Positions 1-7,569 of a DNA stretch of 64,000 bases are shown here, one piece after another; within the stretch, counting starts at the first letter, position 1; each line of letters begins with the position of its first letter. This stretch comes from Pacificimonas aurantium (GTDB lineage: Bacteria; Pseudomonadota; Alphaproteobacteria; Sphingomonadales; Sphingomonadaceae): the NCBI RefSeq assembly GCF_020092905.1, contig NZ_JAGSGB010000002.1:496001-560000 (forward strand), read 5' to 3'. Below the pieces are notes generated by a model that did no database searches, was not told where the DNA came from, and was given only the letters and a program-made list of their open reading frames with translations. Made by a program: the position numbers and the translations under genes.

Positions 1-746
1 TTCGGCTTGCGCTTCTCTGCGAACGCAGCCGCGCCCTCGCGCGCGTCCTGGGACGTAAAGACGGGAGCCATCAGCTTACCCTGCCGCTTCCAGCGCTCCT
101 CCATCGGCCAGCCACGCGATTCGTCGATGATCTGCTTCGAGACCTGCACCGCGAGCGGGCCATTCTCGTTGATCTTCGCTGCGAGCGCCTTTGCGGCCTC
201 CAGCGCAGGGCCGTCCGTCACCTGATTGATCAGACCGATTTCGTAGGCGCGGGCGGCGTCGATGAAATCGCCGGTCAGCGCCAGCTCCATGGCGATCCGC
301 TGGGGGACCTGGTCGGGCAGCCGAATGAGGCCGCCGGCGCCGGCCACAAGGCCGCGCTTCACTTCGGGAATGCCGAACTTCGCGCCCGCATTGGCGACGA
401 TCAGGTCGCAGGAGATCATCAGTTCGAGACCGCCGGCAAGCGCATAGCCTTCGACCGCGGCGATCAGCGGCTTTTTCGGCGGCGCTTCGCAAAGACCGCC
501 GAAGCCGCGCCCGGGGACGGACGGCGTCTCGCCCTTGAGGAAGCCCTTGAGGTCCATGCCCGAGCAGAAGGTGCCGCCGGCCCCGGTCAGAATGGCGACG
601 CGCAGCGAATCGTCGCTGTCGAGGCGGTCGAGCGCGGCGGCAATGCCTTCCGACGCCGCCTTGGTCATGGCGTTCTTGGCGTCCGGACGGTTGATGGTGA
701 TGGTAAGGATGCCGTCATCTTCGACGGTGAGGATTTCCTCGCTCAT
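1..746 (-). CDS. Enoyl-CoA hydratase/isomerase (crotonase) family protein, 3' end cut by window edge
   Basis: The minus-strand frame from ATG at 746 is open to base 1 and translates to MSEEILTVEDDG...AEKRKP. It shows the crotonase fold landmarks: an oxyanion-hole region around GTFCSGMDLKG, the GYALAGGLELMISCDL segment with the first usual catalytic Glu position, and FGIPEVKRGL with the second. Family members hydrate, isomerise or otherwise process acyl-CoA thioesters in the cytosol. The visible 248 residues are close to the usual ~255-260, so only a few C-terminal residues are missing. The exact substrate cannot be told from sequence. It is transcribed away from the divergent neighbourhood and has no evident operon partner in view. 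Confidence 0.88.
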   Translation of the reverse strand, partial: MSEEILTVEDDGILTITINRPDAKNAMTKAASEGIAAALDRLDSDDSLRVAILTGAGGTFCSGMDLKGFLKGETPSVPGRGFGGLCEAPPKKPLIAAVEGYALAGGLELMISCDLIVANAGAKFGIPEVKRGLVAGAGGLIRLPDQVPQRIAMELALTGDFIDAARAYEIGLINQVTDGPALEAAKALAAKINENGPLAVQVSKQIIDESRGWPMEERWKRQGKLMAPVFTSQDAREGAAAFAEKRKP

Positions 747-887
747 GGATCGCTCCCTGTCATTGTCGGGCCGCAGCCCCGTTGTTGGAGCGCGGACCCT
801 ACAGGATCGAAGCGGCGCGTAAGCCTCGCGGAATGGGCAAGGTATCGGCGAGCCTCCGCCCGCAGGCCGGGTGACGGCTCCGACCGG

Positions 888-1571
888 TCAGCCGGTAACG
901 ACGTGCGCGTCGACCGGGACCGTCAGCGACGAAATGATGCGCGCCGCGCTGCCGTCGCCATTTCCCTCGGCGGCCGCTTCGAGCGTATCCTGTTTCGCCG
1001 GGTCGTCGAGAGCGACGGTCACCGTGCGAGCGGAGCGAATGCTGTGGCCGGACAGAGCAACGAGCTCTTCACCGTCCCCGGTCCGGAGCGCGGCCGCACG
1101 GATATCGCCGGGGCTGTCGATGGCCTCGTCCAGATCGTCGCTGGCGACCAGCCCGGCCACGTCACCGCCGGAGGACATGGTCAGAAGAATGAGGTCGAAG
1201 GGCCAGCTGAGATCCTCGAGCCGTGCGTTCGCGGCGCTGCCGGCGAGCTTGTAGTCGGGGTTTTCGCTGCCCAGCGGCATGACGCGCGCGCCCTTCGGCA
1301 TGAACAGGCGCGCAAGCTTCGCAACCTGCGAGCGCTCATCGTCCACCGCGACCAGATAGTCATGCGTCGGCACGATCGTGACATGGCGCCAGTCGCGCTT
1401 CTGCGCCGCGAGAGTCTCGTAGGCGGGCATCAGGAAGTCGGCGGCGGGCAGTGCAACGAGCGCGTCGCGGCGGGCATCGAGCGCGCTGTCGATGATGAAA
1501 CCGATGTCCCCCGCAAGCGACCCGGCGAATTCTTCTGAATCCGCCGCATCCCACATTTCGAGTTCGGTCAT
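888..1571 (-). CDS. pgl: 6-phosphogluconolactonase-like protein
   Basis: This 227-residue protein resembles the sugar-phosphate isomerase/lactonase fold (Pgl/NagB family), which opens 6-phosphoglucono-lactone in the pentose phosphate/Entner-Doudoroff route. Supporting features are the N-terminal ALPAADFLMPAYETLA segment, at the position where canonical Pgl has a glycine-rich GG-x-TP phosphate loop, the DWRHVTIVPTHDYLVAVDDERS block (usual DDR/DER region) and LARLFMPKGARVMPL. The glycine loop is not canonical, so activity is less certain than fold. The glucokinase gene at 17941 belongs to the same carbon route but is not adjacent. Stop at 888, ATG at 1569-1571. Confidence 0.68.
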   Translation of the reverse strand: MTELEMWDAADSEEFAGSLAGDIGFIIDSALDARRDALVALPAADFLMPAYETLAAQKRDWRHVTIVPTHDYLVAVDDERSQVAKLARLFMPKGARVMPLGSENPDYKLAGSAANARLEDLSWPFDLILLTMSSGGDVAGLVASDDLDEAIDSPGDIRAAALRTGDGEELVALSGHSIRSARTVTVALDDPAKQDTLEAAAEGNGDGSAARIISSLTVPVDAHVVTG

Positions 1572-1599
1572 GCGGCCTCGCGGGTCAGGGGGAAGAAAA

Positions 1600-1674
1600 T
1601 GGTGGGCGCAGGAGGGTTCGAACCTCCGACCCCTGCGATGTCAACACAGTGCTCTACCACTGAGCTATGCGCCC
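1600..1674 (-). tRNA. tRNA-Val (anticodon GAC)
   Basis: Read on the minus strand this is a full cloverleaf. Acceptor GGGCGCA pairs with TGCGCCC, then comes TAGCTC and a D-loop. The anticodon arm CTGTG/CGCAG holds loop TTGACAT, giving anticodon GAC, and the T-arm contains GGTTCGAACCC. A discriminator A is followed by an encoded CCA at 1600-1602. Length is 75 nt including CCA. A run of T follows on the minus strand. This tRNA is intact and shows no flanking integrase. Confidence 0.95.
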
Positions 1675-1737
1675 CACCGGAAGACGGGCATGTAGCCGGG
1701 CGCCCCGTGCGGCGCAAGGGCCTATCTTCGCCTATTT

Positions 1738-2127
1738 TCAGGCAGCCAGCATGCGTTCGATTTCGGCCGTCAATTCGCGCAGGTGAAAGGGCTTCGACAG
1801 CACCTTCGCCCCTTGCGGCGCACCGGAGTTCTTCGACAGGGCAACGGCAGCAAAGCCGGTGATGAAAATCACCCGCATGCCCGGCTGCAGCTCGGCAGCG
1901 CGCTGGGCAAGTTCGATGCCGTCCATTTCGGGCATGACGATATCGGTCAGCAGGAGGTCATATCCCCCCTCCGTGAGATAAGGGATCGCCTCCGTACCGC
2001 GGTCAACCGCCGTCACGCGGTATCCGGCCCGCTCGATTGCGCGCTGAAGGAAGCCGCGCATCGAATCGTCGTCCTCGGCAAGGAGGATCCGCGGTTCCTG
2101 TGTTGCGCTTGGCTCCCCTGCCGACAT
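1738..2127 (-). CDS. cpdR: Single-domain response regulator, CpdR-like
   Basis: A stand-alone receiver domain of 129 residues with no output domain. Acidic pocket residues lie in LLAEDDDSM, the phospho-acceptor Asp in LLLTDIVMPEMDG, the switch Thr in VIFITGF and the conserved Lys in LSKPF. In Caulobacter-type alphaproteobacteria CpdR is phosphorylated through the CckA-ChpT phosphorelay, and when unphosphorylated it positions ClpXP for cell-cycle proteolysis. The length and the C-terminal helix RELTAEIERMLAA fit that family. The assignment rests on overall resemblance, and another single-domain receiver is possible. The N-terminal 10 residues may be an overlong start. Confidence 0.72.
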   Translation of the reverse strand: MSAGEPSATQEPRILLAEDDDSMRGFLQRAIERAGYRVTAVDRGTEAIPYLTEGGYDLLLTDIVMPEMDGIELAQRAAELQPGMRVIFITGFAAVALSKNSGAPQGAKVLSKPFHLRELTAEIERMLAA

Positions 2128-2258
2128 CTTCTTCTTCCTGCTGTGTACGCGAATGCTGTCGCGCCGTTTCCTAGCCCTAACATTCTTAATGCCGCCTCAA
2201 CAGCCGCGGCACGAGCGGAAGGCTCGACCTCCGCGCCGGTTGCGCTAAACAGAAAGGC

Positions 2259-3113
2259 ATGACAGCGCCTGCCTTTACGGTTGCCGAGTGCCGCGGGCCC
2301 GTTCCGCCCCTGGTTCTCGCCTCGCCGCATAGCGGCCGGATCTATCCCCCAGATTTCCTCAACAGGATCACCTGCTCCGAACGCGACCTGAGGCAGGCCG
2401 AAGATGCCTGGGTCGACCGGCTGGTCGAACCGGCGGCGCAGGAGCTGGACCTCCCGCTCCTGAAGGCACGCTATGGGCGCACCGTGCTCGACCCCAACCG
2501 CGCCCCCGACGATCTAGACCCTGCGCTCATCGATATGGACGCCAAGGGGCCGGGAAACGTTCGTACCCGGGCCGGACTGGGAGTCATCCCGCGCGTCGCG
2601 AGGCCCGGCGTTCCGCTCTATTCCGGAAAGCTGACGCGCGCCGAAGCCGACATGAGACTGGACGCGATCCATCGGCCCTATCACGACCAGCTGAGAACAA
2701 TGCTGAAGCGCGCCTATGATGCGAACGGGTTCGCCATCCTGGTTGACTGTCATTCCATGCCGCCGCTGCCGACATCCGGCGGACGTCCCGCCTCCCAAAT
2801 CGTTCTGGGTACGGGACATGGCAAAAGCTGCGCGCCCGGGATAGCCAGGGCACTCGAAGCAACATTGTCAGCCTATTATCGCGTGGGGATCGACGAGGTC
2901 TATGCGGGCGGCTGGACGACGCTGCACTATGGCAAACCTGCGCGCGGATATCATGCCGTGCAGCTGGAGGTCGAACGAACGCTCTACATGGACGCCGGGT
3001 CTCTGCTACCAACCGACTCCTTCGGAGATGTGAGCCGGCGACTGTCCGAAGCTATCGGCGCGCTATATCGCGCCTATCCGGGCATCAGCCGCCTGCCGCA
3101 AGCGGCGGAATAA
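2259..3113 (+). CDS. N-formylglutamate amidohydrolase
   Basis: A 284-residue member of the FGase family, which cleaves N-formyl-L-glutamate to glutamate and formate in histidine degradation, or acts on related N-formyl amino acids. Visible marks are LVLASPHSGRIYP near the N terminus (metal-binding His), the ILVDCHSMPPLP motif mid-protein and the later VQLEVERTLYMD segment with its Glu. Length matches the family. It stands alone, with no hutH/U/I genes around it, so a general deformylase role outside a hut operon is as likely. A minus-strand terminator overlaps its 3' flank at 3115-3160. Confidence 0.85.
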   Translation: MTAPAFTVAECRGPVPPLVLASPHSGRIYPPDFLNRITCSERDLRQAEDAWVDRLVEPAAQELDLPLLKARYGRTVLDPNRAPDDLDPALIDMDAKGPGNVRTRAGLGVIPRVARPGVPLYSGKLTRAEADMRLDAIHRPYHDQLRTMLKRAYDANGFAILVDCHSMPPLPTSGGRPASQIVLGTGHGKSCAPGIARALEATLSAYYRVGIDEVYAGGWTTLHYGKPARGYHAVQLEVERTLYMDAGSLLPTDSFGDVSRRLSEAIGALYRAYPGISRLPQAAE

Positions 3114-3114
3114 A

Positions 3115-3160
3115 CGAAAAAAGGCCACCGTCTCGCGCGAAAAGCGACCGAGCGGTGGCC
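3115..3160 (-). terminator. Rho-independent terminator of the cytochrome b561 gene
   Basis: Bases 3123-3130 (GGCCACCG) and 3153-3160 (CGGTGGCC) are perfect inverted repeats, extended inward by CTCG/CGAG with one unpaired T. On the minus strand the hairpin is followed by six T residues (3117-3122). It lies about 100 bases downstream of the minus-strand cytochrome b561 gene and starts just after the stop codon of the plus-strand amidohydrolase. Confidence 0.85.
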
Positions 3161-3261
3161 AAAGTCGACAACAGCGTCGTGAAAAAGGGGCAAAACACGA
3201 CGTTGGACCCTCAAAGTGGGAAGTGTTCGCCGAATGTTCAACCAGTCCGGCGGGGCGACAT

Positions 3262-3831
3262 TCAGCCGCGCCCGGCGCCCGGGAGCATCCGCGCCAAGAT
3301 CGCATCGCGGTCCAGAAACTGGTGCTTCAGAGCGCCAAGCACGTGAAGCACGAACAGAATGACGAGCAGGGCCGGTGCCTGCTCATGCACCTCGTGCCAA
3401 AGCTGGCGCGGGACGAGCCCGAGTTCCGGTATCTGGAACAGACCGAACAGATGCAGCGACCGCTCGTCAGTTACGGCGAACGCCCACCCGCTGAGCGGGA
3501 TCAGAACGAGGAAGACGTAGAAGCCGATATGCGTCGCGCGGGCGAGGACACGCTCCCACGCCGCCATATGTACAGGCAGGGGCCGAAAGCCCTCCGCAAG
3601 CCGGGTCACGATACGGACCAGCGTCAGCACCAGAATTGTGATCCCGACCGACTTGTGCAGCATGTAGCCGGTGCCGATGCGGGGATCGCCCTCGGCCATC
3701 CCGTCGAGAATGTTGATACTGACGAACTGGAACAGCACCAGAAGCGCGATGAGCCAGTGAAGCGTGATCGTCAGGACGGAATAGCGCGCTGTCATAAGCG
3801 CAAAGAGGCCCCGCTTTTTCTCGCCGGTCAA
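3262..3831 (-). CDS. Cytochrome b561 family protein
   Basis: A four-helix membrane b-type cytochrome that likely passes electrons between quinones and periplasmic acceptors. Helices are visible at ITLHWLIALLVLFQFV, KSVGITILVLTLVRIV, ATHIGFYVFLVLIPLSGWA and ALLVILFVLHVLGALKHQF. Candidate haem-binding His residues sit in LHWL, LHKS, WHEVHE and VLHVLGALKH. The first 12 residues are polar, and an internal ATG at 3793-3795 (MTARYSV) gives the more usual b561 start. The gene is monocistronic, with its own terminator at 3115-3160. Confidence 0.85.
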   Translation of the reverse strand: MTGEKKRGLFALMTARYSVLTITLHWLIALLVLFQFVSINILDGMAEGDPRIGTGYMLHKSVGITILVLTLVRIVTRLAEGFRPLPVHMAAWERVLARATHIGFYVFLVLIPLSGWAFAVTDERSLHLFGLFQIPELGLVPRQLWHEVHEQAPALLVILFVLHVLGALKHQFLDRDAILARMLPGAGRG

Positions 3832-3868
3832 GGAGAAATAGAGCGGGACCTCCTAAAAATGTCGCTCG

Positions 3869-4672
3869 TTAGAGCTTGCCTTCGGCCTCTACGGCAGAAG
3901 CGGGATTCTGCTGGAGAGCAGGATTGGCGCGGGCGAAATGCTCGCGAATGATCTGCATCGACATCAGATGTGCGTAGACCAAAGCAAGCGCACCGTTGCT
4001 GACCAGCTTGCGCGCCTGATCGCCGCGCATGTCCTTAAGCTTCTGCTCGTTGACCATGCGGAACCCGCGATAGACGTTCGGCTTCTCGGCGCCGGGGGCC
4101 TGGATCGCCACCTCGCCGTCCATCAGCAGGTCGGCATTCTTCAGCTCGGCGACGAAGGCGTGCGTGCGCGAGATCGACTTCTCATATTCCTCGCAGAAGT
4201 TGAGAACATTCTGCAGCACCTGCGACTGCTCGCCATTCTCGAACAGCTTGTTGTCGAACTCGGGGCCCAGTTCACCGGACGTCTGGTCGAAGCAAAGCGA
4301 AAGGTCCTGGCTCTCGCTAGACGTGCGCGCCAGAAGGAAGGGATAGCGGCGGATGAAAGCCGGCACATAGGTATTCTTCATCCAGGTGCCGTCATCTTCC
4401 AGATAGAGATTCTCGCCTTCCTTCAGGCCGAGAAGCGCAAGCGGGGTCGGCGTTTCGGCGGCGGAGAACACGATCGGGAAGAAGCGGTGCGCCGCGGCAA
4501 ACTCGTCGACGGTCACGGGAATGGCGTGCACGCCCCGGGTGAATTCCAGGGACTCGCGCGGCTTCACGCCGAAATCGGCATGAGCGCTCGAAGAGAGCGG
4601 CGTGATTTCCTTGTAGAACAGCGGAAGCTTCGGCGCGGCGTCCTGCGCACCGCTCGTCGGTGTGGTAGCCAT
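3869..4672 (-). CDS. SapC family protein
   Basis: A 267-residue protein with the SapC-family layout: an N-terminal KLPLFYKEITPLSSSAHADFG, then VDEFAAAHRFFPIVFSA, and a mid-region LALLGLKEGENLYLEDDGTW. SapC was named from the S-layer locus of Campylobacter, but in alpha- and gammaproteobacteria its function is unknown. It is often found near TonB receptors and flavin halogenases, and none is seen here. No signal peptide is evident. A 138-base gap separates it from the divergent aminopeptidase gene, so both promoters should lie there. Confidence 0.82.
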   Translation of the reverse strand: MATTPTSGAQDAAPKLPLFYKEITPLSSSAHADFGVKPRESLEFTRGVHAIPVTVDEFAAAHRFFPIVFSAAETPTPLALLGLKEGENLYLEDDGTWMKNTYVPAFIRRYPFLLARTSSESQDLSLCFDQTSGELGPEFDNKLFENGEQSQVLQNVLNFCEEYEKSISRTHAFVAELKNADLLMDGEVAIQAPGAEKPNVYRGFRMVNEQKLKDMRGDQARKLVSNGALALVYAHLMSMQIIREHFARANPALQQNPASAVEAEGKL

Positions 4673-4810
4673 GTATCTGGATCCTGGTCGAATTAATGGG
4701 ACTACGAGAATTCGTATAGCTGCCTGTCATAAGGACGCGGCGGAACGCCCGCAAGCGGAGGAACATTACGCCCGTATGACAAGCCCGTTCAATGCCCTAA
4801 GGCCAGCCGC

Positions 4811-6205
4811 ATGACCGATTTCGCCGATACGCTTGCCCTCGACCGCGGGCAGGACGCCCGCACCATCCGGATCGTAGAGGAAGGAAAGGTCGAAGCCTGG
4901 AAAGCCGATCTGAGCCCTCGCGCCCGCGCCAGCGTCGATGCCTCCCCCTCCTTCGGGAAGGCCGGCAGCCACGCCATCCTGCCCGGCCAGGACGCGGAGG
5001 AATGGAGCGTGGCCTTCGTCGCCAGCGAGGATTTCAACATCTGGCGCCTAGCTGGATTGCCCAAGCTGCTGCCCGAAGGCACCTACCGACTGGAGGGTGA
5101 GCGGCAAACCGAGGCCGATGCGCTGGGCTGGGCGCTCGCCCATTACAGCTTCGACCGGTACCGCGGCGACCCACAGGCGCTTTCTCCGCGCTGCCTGCTG
5201 GTGAGCGACGAGAAACTACTTGAGCGGGCCGTCTCCGAGGCGAACGCACAGGCGCTGGTGCGCGACCTCGTCAATACGCCCGCCGAGGATATGGGGCCGG
5301 CCGATCTGGAAGCCGCGGCCCGCGCGCTTGGAGATGAATTCGGCGGGACCGTGGCAGCGATCACCGGAGCAAGTCTGCTCGAAAAGCGCTTTCCGATGAT
5401 CCATGCGGTCGGTCGCGCCGCCGCGCCCGGACGGGAGCCGAGGCTGATCGAACTGAACTGGGGCCGCGAAAGCGATCCGCGCATCGCGATCGTGGGCAAG
5501 GGCGTCTGCTTCGATAGCGGCGGGCTCGACGTTAAGTCGGCGTCGGGCATGCGGCTGATGAAGAAGGACATGGGCGGCGCAGCGCACGCACTCGGGCTCG
5601 CCCGCCTCGTCATGGAAGCGGGCCTGCGGGTTCGCCTGCAACTGCTGATCCCGGCCGTCGAAAATAGTGTCTCCGGCGATGCGCTGCGGCCGGGCGACGT
5701 CGTGAAGACGCGCAAGGGCCTTTCGGTCGAAATCCATAATACCGACGCGGAAGGCCGCCTCGTCCTCTGCGACGCGCTGGCCTATGCCGAGGAAAGCGAT
5801 CCTGACTTCGTCGTCGACTTCGCCACCCTGACGGGCGCGGCGCGCGTGGCGCTGGGGCCGGATCTGCCGGCGATGTTCGCCCGGCTGGACGATACCGGAG
5901 AGGCGCTGGTACGCAGCGGCACGCTGCGCGAGGATCCGGTATGGCGCCTGCCGCTGTGGGAGAACTACCTGCAAATGCTGAACTCCGATATCGCCGACCT
6001 CAGCAATGCCGCAACCGGCGGATTTGCCGGCGCCGTGACGGCGGCACTCTACCTGTCCAGTTTCGTCGACAAGAGCCGCGACTGGGTGCACCTCGATACC
6101 TACGCCTGGATGCCGGCCAACAAGCCGGGCCGCCCAAAGGGCGGGGAAGCGCTGGGCCTGCGCGCAACCTTCCAGCTGATCGCCGATCGTTACACGACTG
6201 GCTGA
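4811..6205 (+). CDS. Leucyl aminopeptidase family protein (M17)
   Basis: A cytosolic di-metal aminopeptidase of 464 residues. The C-terminal catalytic half carries GKGVCFDSGGLDVKSASGM (metal-binding Asp and catalytic Lys region), MKKDMGGAA and the family signature NTDAEGRLVLCDALAY with catalytic Arg. The N-terminal half is the variable M17 domain. The family removes N-terminal residues from peptides and usually forms hexamers. It is shorter than E. coli PepA (about 500) and closer to the PepB-like group of alphaproteobacteria. The stop is followed by about 85 bases and then a MarR regulator on the same strand. Confidence 0.92.
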   Translation: MTDFADTLALDRGQDARTIRIVEEGKVEAWKADLSPRARASVDASPSFGKAGSHAILPGQDAEEWSVAFVASEDFNIWRLAGLPKLLPEGTYRLEGERQTEADALGWALAHYSFDRYRGDPQALSPRCLLVSDEKLLERAVSEANAQALVRDLVNTPAEDMGPADLEAAARALGDEFGGTVAAITGASLLEKRFPMIHAVGRAAAPGREPRLIELNWGRESDPRIAIVGKGVCFDSGGLDVKSASGMRLMKKDMGGAAHALGLARLVMEAGLRVRLQLLIPAVENSVSGDALRPGDVVKTRKGLSVEIHNTDAEGRLVLCDALAYAEESDPDFVVDFATLTGAARVALGPDLPAMFARLDDTGEALVRSGTLREDPVWRLPLWENYLQMLNSDIADLSNAATGGFAGAVTAALYLSSFVDKSRDWVHLDTYAWMPANKPGRPKGGEALGLRATFQLIADRYTTG

Positions 6206-6291
6206 GCGGAATATTAAGTATATCGAAAAGGGTTTCGTTAAGTTACCATGCGCTTTCCTGCCGGGGCCAAATAGGCGGGAAAGGGCCGAAT

Positions 6292-6690
6292 ATGAGCACT
6301 GAACAAATCCGCATCGGATCGGACGCAGGGGCTACCCTGTCCGACTGGATGCACACCTTGATCGCCTATGTCCGGTCTGCACGGCCGGACCTTACTAATC
6401 GGCAAATGGCACTGTTGCTGCTTGTCTATCTGACCCCGGGACCCCATACGGTCCGGGCACTGGCTGCGAGCCTTTCGGTCTCGAAACCGGTCGTCACAAG
6501 GGCACTCAATACACTGGGAGCGTTCGGTTATATTCGCCGGCAGAAAGATGAAAGCGACCTTCGCAACATATTCGTCGAACCCACGGATGCCGGGCGGGAA
6601 TTCCTGTCCGAATTCTCGGCGCTGATCGAGGCCGCCAATGCCGACAAAGCCGAACGAGACATCCGGGGAGCCGAACCTCTCCACAGCTGA
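6292..6690 (+). CDS. MarR/winged-helix transcriptional regulator
   Basis: The start at ATG 6292 is chosen over a much longer open frame because the upstream part overlaps the aminopeptidase gene. The 132-residue product has a clear winged helix: NRQMALLLLVYLTPGPHTVRALAASLSVSKPVVTRALNTLGAFGYIRRQKDESDLRNIFVE with the beta-wing and the terminal FVEPTDAGREFL typical of MarR proteins. Ligand and target are unknown. Its 3' end overlaps the start of the downstream NlpC/P60 gene by about 50 bases in another frame, suggesting co-transcription. Confidence 0.82.
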   Translation: MSTEQIRIGSDAGATLSDWMHTLIAYVRSARPDLTNRQMALLLLVYLTPGPHTVRALAASLSVSKPVVTRALNTLGAFGYIRRQKDESDLRNIFVEPTDAGREFLSEFSALIEAANADKAERDIRGAEPLHS

Positions 6691-7546
6691 CGAAAGCAGC
6701 GAGGCCCCCGACCCGCGCCTCAATGCCTATAATGCCGACGTTGCCGACAGCGCCCTGCAGGGCCGCGTCGAGGCGCGTCGCTTCGCCGTTCCCGTACCGC
6801 ACCGCCTAGTAGAAGGCGTCTCCGAGATGATGCGCGCGGAGCCCGATCCCGCCGCGGCCGCCGTCAGCGAACTGCTGCCCGGCCAGCGGTTCGACATCGT
6901 CGACGACAATGACGGCTGGGCTTTCGGCTATTCCGCTCATGACCATTATGTCGGCTATGTGCGCAGCGAGTTCCTGCGCAGCGATGCGCCGACGCGGACC
7001 CACCGGATCATCGCCCCGCTCGCCCTGTGCTTCCAGCGCCCCGATATCAAGTCGGGTGTCACAATGACCTTGCCGCTGGGTGCGGAAATTGCAGCCGAGC
7101 AGTTCGATGAGAATTTCCTGCGCCACAGAAACGGCACCTTCGTGCACCGGCGGCATGTCGGCGCCATCGAAGCCTATGCGCCCGATCACATGGAAATCGC
7201 GGAGTTTTTCCTGGGTACGCCGTATAAATGGGGCGGTCGCAGCAGGTCGGGCATCGATTGTTCAGGCTTGGTGCAGGTGGCACTCTCCGCCTGCGGTATC
7301 TTCGTGCCGCGCGACAGCGATCTGCAGGCGGCGGAGATCGGCGAGGAAATCGATCCCGCTGAACTGAGACGCGGCGATCTCGTCTTCTTTCCCGGACATG
7401 TTGGCTTCATGGAAGACGAGACGCGCCTTCTACACGCCAATGCGCATTGGATGACGACGCTGATCGAGCCGCTCGACGATGTCGTGCGCCGGCTGTCTCA
7501 GACGTCGCCGAACCCGGTGGCGGCCACTCGGCGGATAACTCCCTAG
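6638..7546 (+). CDS. NlpC/P60 family cell-wall hydrolase with SH3-like N-terminus
   Basis: A 302-residue C40 peptidase that should cut peptide stems of peptidoglycan. The N-terminal two thirds look like tandem bacterial SH3-type domains (segments ELLPGQRFDIVDDNDGWAFGYSAHDHYVGYV and ITHRIIAPLALCFQRPD-like strands). The catalytic domain follows: YKWGGRSRSGIDCSGLVQ with the Cys, then LVFFPGHVGFMED with the His and LLHANAHWM. No signal peptide is visible, so it may be cytosolic (recycling) or start elsewhere. The start at 6638 lies inside the MarR gene; a later start cannot be excluded. Confidence 0.83.
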   Translation: MPTKPNETSGEPNLSTADESSEAPDPRLNAYNADVADSALQGRVEARRFAVPVPHRLVEGVSEMMRAEPDPAAAAVSELLPGQRFDIVDDNDGWAFGYSAHDHYVGYVRSEFLRSDAPTRTHRIIAPLALCFQRPDIKSGVTMTLPLGAEIAAEQFDENFLRHRNGTFVHRRHVGAIEAYAPDHMEIAEFFLGTPYKWGGRSRSGIDCSGLVQVALSACGIFVPRDSDLQAAEIGEEIDPAELRRGDLVFFPGHVGFMEDETRLLHANAHWMTTLIEPLDDVVRRLSQTSPNPVAATRRITP

Positions 7547-7569
7547 CGGCCAATCTTACAGGTTGCGGG

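Noticed and set aside
1599-1862. Short open frame over tRNA-Val (GGFEPPTPAMSTQ)
   Set aside because: False translation of the tRNA; no real gene.
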